Both the position numbers and the translations under genes were made by a program. A stretch of DNA of 22,616 bases, taken from IMG/VR virus record IMGVR_UViG_3300032288_001128, positions 1 through 22,616 of that record; one strand, 5' to 3'. The DNA comes from a virus. Positions 7,271-14,715 of the stretch are shown here, in pieces (position 1 is the stretch's first letter; the number at the start of each line of letters is the position of its first letter). Below the pieces are notes generated by a model that saw only the letters and a list, made by a program, of their open reading frames with translations, was not told the origin of the DNA and made no database searches.

Positions 7271-7810
7271 TTACTCCATAAATTTTTCAATACCCTTTGG
7301 CTTCTTTGCCGATTTGGCTTCTTTCTTTGCCTGTTTGGCATCCTCATAGTTCTCAATAAATTCGGCAATGTTATCGTACAACTCAAATTGTTTGGTTGTA
7401 CCATCTTCGAATTCCATCATTTCAAATTCGTCTAATATACCAATCTGTTCGGTTGCTTTATACTTCACATACAGTTGTTTCTTCTCTTTCTGTATTCTTC
7501 GGAGAAATGCGTAGTAGATGATTTGTGTGAAGTATGCAAATGGATTCTTTGACTTGGTTGGATCAAAGTTCTCAAAATACATCAGGCAGTTTTCGATGCC
7601 ATCGGATACCATTTCATCTCGGTATGTGTAGTTGATGAAATTGGGTTTATGGGATAATCCTTCGGCAATTTTCCACCAACATTCGCCAATGTAATTTGGT
7701 ATGATTGGTTTTGGTTTGCCTTCTTTTTCGGCTAGTTCGCAAGACTGTTTGTAGTCTGTAAGTGCCTTTAGGAAATCTTCATTATTAATGTAGTGTCGTT
7801 GTTTACTCAT
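7271..7810 (-). CDS. gp55: Late-transcription sigma factor gp55
   Basis: The 179-residue protein aligns with T4 gp55 (185 residues): IAEGLSHKPNFINYTYRDEM matches the T4 stretch around IAEGLSKRFNF, and DGIENCLMYFENFD plus KSKNPFAYFTQIIYYAF matches T4 DGIEASIKGLHNFD and KYKNPHAYITQACFNAF. This is a minimal sigma region 2 (about 45-115) that recognises the TATAAATA late box. The C-terminus ends in a short hydrophobic-acidic tail (GIEKFME), plausibly the clamp-binding tail found in T4 gp55. No clear ribosome site precedes the ATG (the upstream bases are A+T-rich), which is unusual among its neighbours. Confidence 0.92.
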   Translation of the reverse strand: MSKQRHYINNEDFLKALTDYKQSCELAEKEGKPKPIIPNYIGECWWKIAEGLSHKPNFINYTYRDEMVSDGIENCLMYFENFDPTKSKNPFAYFTQIIYYAFLRRIQKEKKQLYVKYKATEQIGILDEFEMMEFEDGTTKQFELYDNIAEFIENYEDAKQAKKEAKSAKKPKGIEKFME

Positions 7811-7832
7811 TCAAATATACCATAAAAAGTTG

Positions 7833-7861
7833 TTGACAGGGGGCTTGACATGTGATATAGT
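7833..7861 (+). promoter_or_regulatory. Sigma-70-like promoter on the plus strand, antisense to the operon
   Basis: TTGACA (7833-7838), a 17-base spacer and TATAGT (7856-7861) with a TG extended -10 (7853-7854). A second TTGACA sits inside the spacer at 7845-7850. It lies in the 72-base gap between the Sm-like gene and gp55 and points into the antisense strand of the Sm-like gene and uvsW. No convincing plus-strand gene or ribosome site follows, so it may make an antisense or short non-coding RNA, or be chance. Confidence 0.5.
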
Positions 7862-7882
7862 TCACGGTGTTGACCATTGAAA

Positions 7883-8254
7883 TTAATGTATGGATGTTCC
7901 TTTTACGGATTCCAATTCAGATATTGCATCCAGTATTTCTTTTATTTCTTCCTTCTTTCTCTTTTTCTTGGAAGATTCTTCTTCCGGTGCAAAGAGTTTT
8001 TCGGTAACAGTAATAAAATACTCTTTAAAATCATCTGTGGGTTCAAAAGAACAAAGGATATTATCCTTATCTATAGATATCATATCGTTTTTAACCACAC
8101 CCATAGGAATCCATTGCATCATTTGTAAGTTAGCATTTCTAACTTCAAACAACATTGGATTGGTTAACTCAAAGTTGTTTTCTTTTTGTTCAAAGAAACA
8201 AACAACATCAAGACCATCTTTAAATCTTACAATCTTTACTGCTTTATTTTCCAT
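7883..8254 (-). CDS. Sm-like (LSm/Hfq-fold) protein, putative
   Basis: The 123-residue protein begins with strand-rich segments KAVKIVRFKDGLDVVCFF and LTNPMLFEVRNAN, then QWIPMGVV and DNILCSFEPTDDFKEYFI, consistent with the five-strand Sm barrel. It ends in a highly charged tail (EEESSKKKRKKEEIKEIL) that looks flexible. I recall a crystal structure of an Sm-like protein of presumed cyanophage origin with this kind of sequence, and relatives placed next to uvsW and gp55 in cyanophages. That memory, not a search, supports the call. Sm/Hfq folds usually form rings that bind RNA. The gene overlaps the end of uvsW by 11 bases and has an AGGA ribosome site. The alternative is a family-specific protein of unknown function. 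Confidence 0.6.
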   Translation of the reverse strand: MENKAVKIVRFKDGLDVVCFFEQKENNFELTNPMLFEVRNANLQMMQWIPMGVVKNDMISIDKDNILCSFEPTDDFKEYFITVTEKLFAPEEESSKKKRKKEEIKEILDAISELESVKGTSIH

Positions 8255-9734
8255 TTTTTAATCCTATGTTGTAGATTTTAAAGGTGAACTTCTCCTCATT
8301 ATATATCTTTGATCTTTCAACAAAGTGTTGCAGAGTGAAATTCATTCTTTTTTTGTATCTAAGATCGTCTGCAATGTCGTATAGAGTTGCTTGTTCTTTT
8401 CCTGTAGATTGTCGTAATCCTCTTCCAATGCTTTGTAAATTACGTATGCGTGACTTAGACGGACTTGCAAAGACGATGTTGTGTAAATTGCGAATATTAA
8501 TACCAGTACTGAAAGTACCAAAAGAAGCCACAATAATAGCATCATTTTCTATTTCCATGATTCGTCGAACTTCTTCTCGGTCTTCCGTTTCAACTTTACC
8601 GTGAACAAAGAATACCTTTCTGCCGTTTGCTTTCTCTTTGATTAGTTCGTACAATATTTTTCCATGCTTCTCTACCATCTGAAACAGAACAAGAGTGTTC
8701 TTATTCATACTAATGGCCAAGTTTCTAATAAAACGATTTCGGTTAGGTGAAGATATCAAATATTCAATTTCTTCTTGATAGGACATTTTGCTGATTTGTT
8801 CAGCAATATCTTCTTCATATTTTAATATAAGGCATTTAATGGTAAAACCGGCAAGTTGTTTTGTATCAATCAATTCCTTGGTTGTTGTAACCTTTTCAAC
8901 AGGACCAAATAAACCTTCAAGTACCAGTTTGTGAGTTTTAGTTCCGTCAAGTGTACCTGTTAGACCAATACGATATTTTGTATTGATACAAGAAGTCATA
9001 ATGGTCGTTAAAGACTGTGCTTTGAATAGGTGTGCTTCATCACCAATTACAAAATCAAACTGTTCGAAATAATCTTCAGGCATCTTATATAGAGATTGCC
9101 AAGTAGAAATAATTACTGGTTTATCAGAAACTTTATCTTTGCCTTGATATACTCTGTGTACGTTTTCTGAAACATCGAAACCATTTTCAGATGAATAGTC
9201 TGCAAAGTCTGAGTATAGTTGCTCAACCAAAGAGGTGGTGGGAACAATAATCAATCCTTTTAAATTCTGATACGTCAATAGTTGTCTGATGAGAAGATAG
9301 ATGATTAAAGATTTGCCTGATGCGGTAGGAGATAATAACAGTGCTCTACGATTTTGCATTGCATGAATGAATGCATTTTTTTGATGGTCTCTGACCTCAA
9401 TTTTTTTACCGTTGGCGTGTATGTTTAATGAATCAAAAAATTTATTTGCATGGTATACTGAATACTCATCTTGAGTTTCTTCGTATTCATAGGTGTAACC
9501 ACGTTCTTCTGCAAACTCTTTTAGATAAGGAGTAAGGCCAAGATAGATTTGTGATGTGGTTAAATTGTATAACCTTATTTTTCCATCCCAAATTTTATTT
9601 CGAAATGCAGGAGTAAATTGAAATCCTGGAACAAAGAATGTAAAAAATTGAGATATCTCCATAGCAACATGTCTTTCACATGTCAACTTGGCATATACCT
9701 CATCTTTCTTTACAATAACAATATCACTGGCCAT
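8244..9734 (-). CDS. uvsW: RNA-DNA and DNA helicase UvsW
   Basis: This 496-residue superfamily 2 helicase is close in length to T4 UvsW (503). Motifs are in order: Walker A SPTASGKS (135-142), DEAH (232-235), GLTGT (257-261) and motif VI QSIGRGLRQ (434-442). The N-terminal 115 residues are the UvsW-specific domain preceding the helicase core. In T4, UvsW unwinds R-loops and branched recombination intermediates and helps switch from origin-dependent to recombination-dependent replication. It overlaps uvsY by 11 bases and has only a weak ribosome site, so translation is probably coupled to uvsY. Confidence 0.95.
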   Translation of the reverse strand: MASDIVIVKKDEVYAKLTCERHVAMEISQFFTFFVPGFQFTPAFRNKIWDGKIRLYNLTTSQIYLGLTPYLKEFAEERGYTYEYEETQDEYSVYHANKFFDSLNIHANGKKIEVRDHQKNAFIHAMQNRRALLLSPTASGKSLIIYLLIRQLLTYQNLKGLIIVPTTSLVEQLYSDFADYSSENGFDVSENVHRVYQGKDKVSDKPVIISTWQSLYKMPEDYFEQFDFVIGDEAHLFKAQSLTTIMTSCINTKYRIGLTGTLDGTKTHKLVLEGLFGPVEKVTTTKELIDTKQLAGFTIKCLILKYEEDIAEQISKMSYQEEIEYLISSPNRNRFIRNLAISMNKNTLVLFQMVEKHGKILYELIKEKANGRKVFFVHGKVETEDREEVRRIMEIENDAIIVASFGTFSTGINIRNLHNIVFASPSKSRIRNLQSIGRGLRQSTGKEQATLYDIADDLRYKKRMNFTLQHFVERSKIYNEEKFTFKIYNIGLKNGK

Positions 9735-10158
9735 TTATAAATTTTTCCCATGAAATAAAATCACGCAGTTGCCATGTTCTTTGTTTAAGTTCATTCATAA
9801 TGGCTTCAATAACTGAAACACATTCATCATGGTATACCTTCTTCTCCAACAGTCGGATAAGGTCGGAGTCTGCTTCCATGTAAGTACTAATGTCGGACTT
9901 CAAAGCAAATTGAAACGGTTCCCATCCGTTTTTTTCCAGTTCTTCCTTTGATAACTTACCAGTAAAGTATTCCCACTTCACTTTCTTCATACGCAAATAA
10001 TCATAGTGTGCCTTTTTACTGGCAATCTTATGTGCAGTAAGAATCTTCAAATATTTACTGTGATAAACTGGAATCTTTATCAGTTCTTTAGAAGGTTCAG
10101 TCTGGTCTATGACCGCATCTTCTTCCCACATCTTTAAAATTTTTTCTAAATTGTCCAT
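9724..10158 (-). CDS. uvsY: Recombination mediator UvsY
   Basis: I choose ATG 10158 (144 residues). A TTG at 10176 would extend it by six residues but would lie only about 3 bases from the predicted transcription start. The protein is helical and charged, with T4 UvsY-like features: an N-terminal helix (DNLEKILKMWEEDAVID), a central YLKIL...KKAHYDYLRMKKVKWEYFTGKLS segment matching the T4 region KARLDYYSGRG, and a C-terminal helix with MNELKQRTWQLRDFISWE. In T4, UvsY loads the UvsX recombinase on gp32-coated single-stranded DNA. It is the first gene of the recombination operon. No strong ribosome site is seen before the ATG. Confidence 0.85.
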   Translation of the reverse strand: MDNLEKILKMWEEDAVIDQTEPSKELIKIPVYHSKYLKILTAHKIASKKAHYDYLRMKKVKWEYFTGKLSKEELEKNGWEPFQFALKSDISTYMEADSDLIRLLEKKVYHDECVSVIEAIMNELKQRTWQLRDFISWEKFINGQ

Positions 10159-10185
10159 ATTAACATCAAAAAACAAATAATGTAG

Positions 10186-10214
10186 ATTATATCAGAAAAG
10201 TATTAATTTGTCAA
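10186..10214 (-). promoter_or_regulatory. Consensus sigma-70 promoter for the uvsY-uvsW operon
   Basis: Minus strand TTGACA (10214-10209) and TATAAT (10191-10186) are 17 bases apart, a perfect consensus. A perfect palindrome CAAGTACTTG (10212-10221) overlaps the -35 box. The -35 lies inside the last codons of the tail-tube-fold gene (stop at 10203). The predicted start near 10179 leaves about 20 bases before the uvsY ATG. It separates the late virion genes from the recombination genes. Confidence 0.88.
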
Positions 10215-10721
10215 GTACTTGTATGATTGATACCTGAATGTGGCTCTGCATGTAATAATTGTATCGGCAGACAATCTGGTATTGAATTGAATGTCACTCA
10301 TTGATAATGGAAATACATTGATGTATTGTATTCTTACCAATGGATTGTTTAGATTACTTAATACGGTCAAAGTGGCATCTGAGAAATGTTTATTTGTTTG
10401 TAGTTCACCATCACCATTGTGGTCTCTTTTCTCAAAACCATCCGGATCAGCAATAGAAATAAACCAATTGTACATACTTCTCCAAGAATACAATTCGGAA
10501 TCAACAATGAATTCCATATCCAATGGTTCATAATTTAATTTGGTGCCAGGTGAATACAAGTCTAGAAACGGTGTGGCACGATCAACTTCACCCAATGATA
10601 TGCCTGGAATATTAATGCTTTGGCAAAAATATTGTGTGTCTCTTATTCTATTAAAAGTTAAGAGAAATTTGGTAGGTTGTAATGGATTGGTATTCTGTGG
10701 TGTTCTGGTTAAAACAGTCAT
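10203..10721 (-). CDS. Second tail-tube-fold protein (tail terminator/completion candidate)
   Basis: The 172-residue protein has the look of the gp19 tube family: a start with PTKFLLTFNRI, a CQSINIPGISLGEV loop, GTKLNYEPLDMEFIVDSEL and a C-terminal ADTIITCRATFRYQSYKY strand pair. It is a paralogue rather than the main tube protein, which is at 17233-17799. In related phages the gene after gp23 is often called gp3 (tail tube terminator); gp54-like tube initiator is another option. Residues 100-111 form an EF-hand-like loop (DHNGDGEL). It has its own AGGAG ribosome site. A terminator separates it from gp23, so it needs its own promoter; the only candidate is a weak CCTAAATA at 10741-10748. Confidence 0.65.
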   Translation of the reverse strand: MTVLTRTPQNTNPLQPTKFLLTFNRIRDTQYFCQSINIPGISLGEVDRATPFLDLYSPGTKLNYEPLDMEFIVDSELYSWRSMYNWFISIADPDGFEKRDHNGDGELQTNKHFSDATLTVLSNLNNPLVRIQYINVFPLSMSDIQFNTRLSADTIITCRATFRYQSYKYLTN

Positions 10722-10752
10722 TGTAATCTCCTGTATCCACTATTTAGGAGGC

Positions 10753-10780
10753 AAAAAAAGAGGGTGCCGAAGCACCCTCT
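10753..10780 (-). terminator. Rho-independent terminator after the capsid gene
   Basis: Minus-strand hairpin AGAGGGTGC-TTCG-GCACCCTCT with a perfect 9-bp stem and a TTCG tetraloop, followed by seven T. It begins 30 bases after the gp23 stop. A second short hairpin (arms ACCAC/GTGGT, 10788-10803) lies between the stop and the terminator. Confidence 0.92.
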
Positions 10781-10809
10781 GTAAAGACCACTCTGCGGTG
10801 GTTTCGTAA

Positions 10810-12159
10810 TTACATCAAGTTCTTTACTTGGAAAATTCTGTAATATACGTTGCTACGTGCGTTCAATGCACCGTTGCCAGTTGTAAGACCTGTTGCGAAT
10901 GGGTTTGCAACCATGCCGTAACGAGTCTTGAAACCAATCTTAGGTTGGAATGTGTACTGGTCAACTGCACGAACCATTTGTAGAGGAACGTATGGGCAGT
11001 AGAAAATACCTGCGTCATATGGTGACGAACCTTTGTAACCTACAGTAACCAATTCTTGGTTGGAAGTGTATCCACCAAAGTATGGGTCAATGTAAACTTT
11101 GATACGACCGTGCAATAGACCTGCGAAGGTGTTGCCGGTGTCATCAACTTGTAGGTCAGCACTTAGAGCAGGTGTGTACTGTAGAACACCAGCCATAGCC
11201 ATAGCAGAAGCAACGTCTGAAGAAACGATCAGAACGTTACCTTTACCACGACGAGTCTGCTTAGCAATAACGTTAGCATCACGTTCGATTTGGAAAATCA
11301 AACCTTTGAAACGTTCAACAGACCAACGACCATTAGAGTCGGTATCAAGGTCGAATGTACCAGCAGTTGTTGTACCATACTGAGCACCTGCAACAGCGCA
11401 TGTGTAAATTGTACGGATAACTTCACGGTTGATTTCAGCAAGAATCTCTGTAGAAAGAATGTTGCTCAACTCGGTTTCAGCATCCAAACCATGGATTGCT
11501 TTCAAGTCTTGAGCAAGTTCTAGAGAGTATTCAGCCTTCAATGCACGTGATTGAGCGGTAACAGTAACCTTCTCAATGCTGAATGCCATTTGGTTGAAAA
11601 TGCCAGTAGCATCATCAGCACCCAAACCTTCTGCACGGCTGGTAGGCATAGCAATACCAGTTGTGTAGGCGTTAGCTGTCAAGTCTGAAACTGGGTTTGT
11701 CTTAACGTCTGTGGTGTTATTACCAGCAAAACCGTATGGGTTAGCAGAAGAATTAACACCAGAGAAGATTGTGTTGGCTTCGTTGAAGAATGCTTCGTTG
11801 GTGTTGTTTGGTGCACCAGTCATTGCATTGTAACGAGCACGCATTGCAAAAATCAAACCTGTTGGTCCTGTCATTGGCTGAACGCCAGCAACATCATAAG
11901 CAATCAGGTTAGGCAATGCACGGCGAACCAAACTAATCAAGATTGGGTCATAGTTGGCAACACCAGAACCTGTCACGTTTGTGGGAGCGGCAGAGTATGT
12001 GGTTTCGTTCAACTGTTGTGCAGTTTCCATAAGAGCCTGCTGTTGGTTTTCTAGAACCAAAGCTGTAACGGCTTTCTTATATGGATCTTTAATGGCTTCT
12101 AACTCTGGATGTTCCAGAACAGGTTGCCATTTCTTTTGTAGTTCTTCAGATAGAAACAT
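10810..12159 (-). CDS. gp23: Major capsid protein gp23
   Basis: The 449-residue protein contains recognisable gp23 blocks: DPILISLVRRALPNLIAYDV then GVQPMTGPTGLIFAMRARY (70-109), SIEKVTVTAQSRALKAEYS, LSNILSTEILAEINREV, KGNVLIVSSDVASAM and a C-terminal VFPxx-like NPFATGLTTGNG. It is shorter than T4 gp23 (521), as in aquatic relatives. The first 50 or so residues form a helical delta domain that the gp21 protease should remove; candidate (L/I)xE sites are LME (43-45) and LNE (50-52). It assembles into the head hexamers. It has a strong AAGGAG ribosome site and a late-type box at 12196-12203. Confidence 0.95.
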   Translation of the reverse strand: MFLSEELQKKWQPVLEHPELEAIKDPYKKAVTALVLENQQQALMETAQQLNETTYSAAPTNVTGSGVANYDPILISLVRRALPNLIAYDVAGVQPMTGPTGLIFAMRARYNAMTGAPNNTNEAFFNEANTIFSGVNSSANPYGFAGNNTTDVKTNPVSDLTANAYTTGIAMPTSRAEGLGADDATGIFNQMAFSIEKVTVTAQSRALKAEYSLELAQDLKAIHGLDAETELSNILSTEILAEINREVIRTIYTCAVAGAQYGTTTAGTFDLDTDSNGRWSVERFKGLIFQIERDANVIAKQTRRGKGNVLIVSSDVASAMAMAGVLQYTPALSADLQVDDTGNTFAGLLHGRIKVYIDPYFGGYTSNQELVTVGYKGSSPYDAGIFYCPYVPLQMVRAVDQYTFQPKIGFKTRYGMVANPFATGLTTGNGALNARSNVYYRIFQVKNLM

Positions 12160-12195
12160 TTATTATCTCCTTGTGAGTTTCTAATTTGGTAAGTT

Positions 12196-12203
12196 TATTT
12201 ATT
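12196..12203 (-). promoter_or_regulatory. T4-type late promoter box upstream of gp23
   Basis: Minus strand AATAAATA matches the T4 late box TATAAATA at 7 of 8 positions. It lies about 37 bases upstream of the gp23 ATG, in the gap after gp22. Confidence 0.55.
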
Positions 12204-13464
12204 TTACCAGAGTTTTTGATATTGTTCTTGCGGCTGCGTCAATAAAAGGATCGATAGATGCTGCAGGCTTCTTATCTTCCTCAATTTGCACTTCTTCATT
12301 CAAAGCAGAACTATCAGCTGCTTTAACTGGCTTCTGTAGATAAGATTCTACCAGTGTGTCCAGTTTTTGAGCGAACTCTTTTTCAGTAGTAAACTCAACA
12401 CTCTCTGCGAGTGATTTTAGTTTTTCTACCTGAGTCTGCGTTAGGCCCTCACATACTGCATGTATAGCCTCCATTTTTTTATGTTCGTTCAATTCTTTGC
12501 GTAATTCTACGGAAGATTGAATCTGTTCGTTCAACTCACCTTCAAGTTCTTCAACTTTGGTGGCAAGTTCTTCAACAACATTTACTTTATCTTCTGGAAT
12601 CTCGATGTAATGTTGTTCAAATAGACCTTTTAGACCTGTGATGAATTCTTCAACAATTTCAGAACGCAATCCTTTTTCGATTGCAATCTGGTTTTCTTTC
12701 ATCCATTCTCCAGCCATATAGTTGATGTAATCATCCAACTTAACAGCCAAATCTTCTTTGATTTCTTCTACAGAAGCTTCAAATTCTTCGTACAATGCTT
12801 CTTCGATTTCTTCCAAAATTGCTTGTGAACGAGCAATAACGGCAGCTTCAAAAATTGTAGATGCTTTTTGTTTAAATTCTTCTGATAGGTTTTCGCCAGA
12901 AAGAAGTGCGTCAACATCTGACTCCATATCTTCTTTCATTTTTTGTTTCTTCATCATAGATTTAATAAGCTTTTTATCTTCAGCTTCATCTTCATGCTTT
13001 TCTTCTTTTTCTTTTTCTTCGGCAACTACTTCTTCCACTTCTGTTTCTTCAGCGTAAGATTGGAATGTTGCACCAGGATTTGACTTCATTGTTTGTGCAG
13101 CAAGTTTAGCTTTGATGCGGTCACGAATTGCGTTTAAGTCTGTTGCGTCAGCCTGAACAACCTTGTGCTCAGAACCTTGTGAATCTGCTGGACCAGAAAG
13201 TTTTCCGCCAGGTTGTGCGCCTACTGGAGGTGTTGCACCTGGAGGTGTTGCGGTTGGTGCACCTTTTGTATAATCAGGCTTGTCATCATCTTGTTTATCA
13301 ACAACGCCTGCAACTTCACCTGCATCTTTTGTGCCATAAGCAACAGATGTAGGAAGTTTTGAAGGTGCATCTTTGTGGCCACGAGCAATTGAAGCATCAA
13401 AAGTTGATTTTGCATCTTCACTTAAAATTGCTTTAGCGGCATCTGTCAGATTAAATTTTCCCAT
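12199..13464 (-). CDS. gp22: Prohead core scaffolding protein gp22
   Basis: The position between protease gp21 and capsid gp23, the acidic composition and the long coiled-coil regions identify this as the scaffold. At 421 residues it is much longer than T4 gp22 (269). The first 100 residues are low-complexity and rich in Gly, Pro, Asp and Lys (for example GAPTATPPGATPPVGAQPGG). Residues about 145-170 are a Glu/Lys-rich acidic stretch. Helical coiled coil follows from about 190 to 370, with one aromatic-containing segment around GEWMKENQIAIEKG. The scaffold nucleates the prohead core and is degraded by gp21 during maturation. A perfect late promoter box and a strong AAGGAG site precede it. Confidence 0.85.
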   Translation of the reverse strand: MGKFNLTDAAKAILSEDAKSTFDASIARGHKDAPSKLPTSVAYGTKDAGEVAGVVDKQDDDKPDYTKGAPTATPPGATPPVGAQPGGKLSGPADSQGSEHKVVQADATDLNAIRDRIKAKLAAQTMKSNPGATFQSYAEETEVEEVVAEEKEKEEKHEDEAEDKKLIKSMMKKQKMKEDMESDVDALLSGENLSEEFKQKASTIFEAAVIARSQAILEEIEEALYEEFEASVEEIKEDLAVKLDDYINYMAGEWMKENQIAIEKGLRSEIVEEFITGLKGLFEQHYIEIPEDKVNVVEELATKVEELEGELNEQIQSSVELRKELNEHKKMEAIHAVCEGLTQTQVEKLKSLAESVEFTTEKEFAQKLDTLVESYLQKPVKAADSSALNEEVQIEEDKKPAASIDPFIDAAARTISKTLVK

Positions 13465-13493
13465 TTTGAGAATCTCCTTGTTTTTATAATGGA

Positions 13494-13501
13494 TATTTAT
13501 A
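13494..13501 (-). promoter_or_regulatory. T4-type late promoter box upstream of gp22
   Basis: Minus strand TATAAATA, a perfect match to the T4 late consensus recognised by gp55. It lies 30 bases upstream of the gp22 ATG and directly after the gp21 stop, with AAGGAG in between. Confidence 0.75.
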
Positions 13502-13502
13502 A

Positions 13503-14147
13503 TTAAAGTTTTTTGATGAAGTTTTCGAATATTTGTAGACTTACAATTTCAATTTCTTTACGAGAAGCTTGGCGAATTTGTTTCTTCGCTTCTTCATATT
13601 GAACTTCAGTCCATTTTCCGTCGACCAACATCCATTCTTTACCTTCCATAATGCCTTGAACAAAAGCTCCAGGCGCAGAAGGATCTGCTACAATATCTGC
13701 CGCTGTGGCGAGATGAAAGTCATCTTGAACTATATTAACACCGTTAACTGCTTTCAAAGAACCCATACCTCTAGATGATACACCTAATTGTGCGCCACCT
13801 TCAATAAGATTCTTTGCAATGTTACCCATTGGTGTTTCAAGAATTTTAGCTTTGCCTATCCAATCATTACCTTCTTGACGTAAACCCACAATTAAGTGAG
13901 AAACACGATCTAGATTGATTGATGGTGTATCTGGGTGTCCAAGTTCACCAAAGGCACGATTTTTATTAATGTATTCTTCTGTATAACGAGAAACTTCTTT
14001 ACGCATAGTTTCCTCTTTATACATGCGATTATTTTTATTTGTTTTTTCCGAAACAAGGAAAGGACCTTCAATAAAAAGGGTTTTCTTGCCGTCTTTTTCT
14101 TCTGTCAAATAGTTAACAGATTCGGTAATTTCTTTAATTAACTTCAT
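13503..14147 (-). CDS. gp21: Prohead core protease gp21
   Basis: The 214-residue protein matches T4 gp21 (212) in its catalytic blocks: AFGELGHP with His71, GVSSRGMGSL with Ser124/Ser125, and ADIVADPSAPGAFV (150-163). It belongs to the herpesvirus-assemblin-like serine proteases that cleave scaffold and capsid at (L/I)xE sites and then destroy themselves. The N-terminal ENGxxxN-like block here is EKTNKNNRMY (34-43), the usual substrate-side feature. It follows the beta-rich unknown gene by 13 bases with an AAAGGT ribosome site. Confidence 0.94.
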   Translation of the reverse strand: MKLIKEITESVNYLTEEKDGKKTLFIEGPFLVSEKTNKNNRMYKEETMRKEVSRYTEEYINKNRAFGELGHPDTPSINLDRVSHLIVGLRQEGNDWIGKAKILETPMGNIAKNLIEGGAQLGVSSRGMGSLKAVNGVNIVQDDFHLATAADIVADPSAPGAFVQGIMEGKEWMLVDGKWTEVQYEEAKKQIRQASRKEIEIVSLQIFENFIKKL

Positions 14148-14160
14148 TTTTGATTACCTT

Positions 14161-14703
14161 TTATGGACGAATTGAATATTGTCCGAAGTTAAATGCAGCA
14201 GGATCATTAAATTGACCACGTTGATAGTATTCATTTTCTTTACGCAGTTCTATAATGATTGTGTAAGATGCATTTGCAACTTGGCCACGGGTGTGTATTG
14301 CAATATCGCCGTTATTGTTTGCTCCAACGGTTGGATTCTGAACAGTATTCCAGTTTCCGTTGCCATCGAATTCTCCGTTACCTTGCATGAAGAAAAGTGG
14401 AACACCATCTTCTGCGGTAGCACTTGCTGTGTTTGCCCAATATAGTTCAACTGAACCAGAAGATGTGTCAGTATCATACCACAAACGATTCACAGTCAGT
14501 CCATAATAAGGTTTTGCTGTATTTGAAACGCTTAGAGCAGAACGCAAAGGAACATTGTTGGCATCCAAAGCACCATAGAATGTGTTTGCTTTAATTCTGT
14601 AAACATTATCTTCTTGATCGGTACCGTCAAAAGTTCCAGTAAGCTTAATGACAACATGTTGAGTGTCATCTTTTAAAACTTGATATGAATAAACGTTTGC
14701 CAT
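14161..14703 (-). CDS. Beta-rich protein of unknown function, probable virion component
   Basis: I do not recognise a family. The 180-residue protein is rich in Asn, Thr, Ser, Gly and aromatic residues, with alternating strands (SYQVLKDDTQHVVIKLTG, GSVELYWANTASATAEDGVP, ASYTIIIELRKENEYYQRG) and few helices, consistent with a beta-sandwich. There are no cysteines, signal peptide or membrane segment. It lies between the prohead core genes and the protease in the late operon, where aquatic T4-like phages often have one conserved unnamed gene. A capsid decoration or fibre-type structural role fits the composition and place but is inference. Its stop ends in a short proline tail (YSIRP). Confidence 0.6.
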   Translation of the reverse strand: MANVYSYQVLKDDTQHVVIKLTGTFDGTDQEDNVYRIKANTFYGALDANNVPLRSALSVSNTAKPYYGLTVNRLWYDTDTSSGSVELYWANTASATAEDGVPLFFMQGNGEFDGNGNWNTVQNPTVGANNNGDIAIHTRGQVANASYTIIIELRKENEYYQRGQFNDPAAFNFGQYSIRP

Positions 14704-14715
14704 TTTTTGTTCCTA

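Noticed and set aside
7264-7404. N-terminal extension of the cytidylyltransferase
   Set aside because: It overlaps gp55 in another phase with basic, low-complexity residues, and the family normally starts right before the HxGH strand.
7890-8261. Plus-strand 123-codon frame downstream of the plus-strand promoter
   Set aside because: It mirrors the Sm-like gene, has no ribosome site, and its Ser/Phe/Ile-rich product looks like an antisense shadow.
9725-9739. TATAAATG just before uvsW
   Set aside because: It overlaps the start codon itself, so it cannot serve as a late promoter for uvsW.
10159-10176. TTG start for uvsY
   Set aside because: It is only about 3 bases from the predicted transcript start; ATG 10158 is more plausible.
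13128-13421. Leu/Gln-rich frames on both strands over the scaffold gene
   Set aside because: They are off-frame readings of the Gly/Pro-rich part of gp22 with no ribosome sites.
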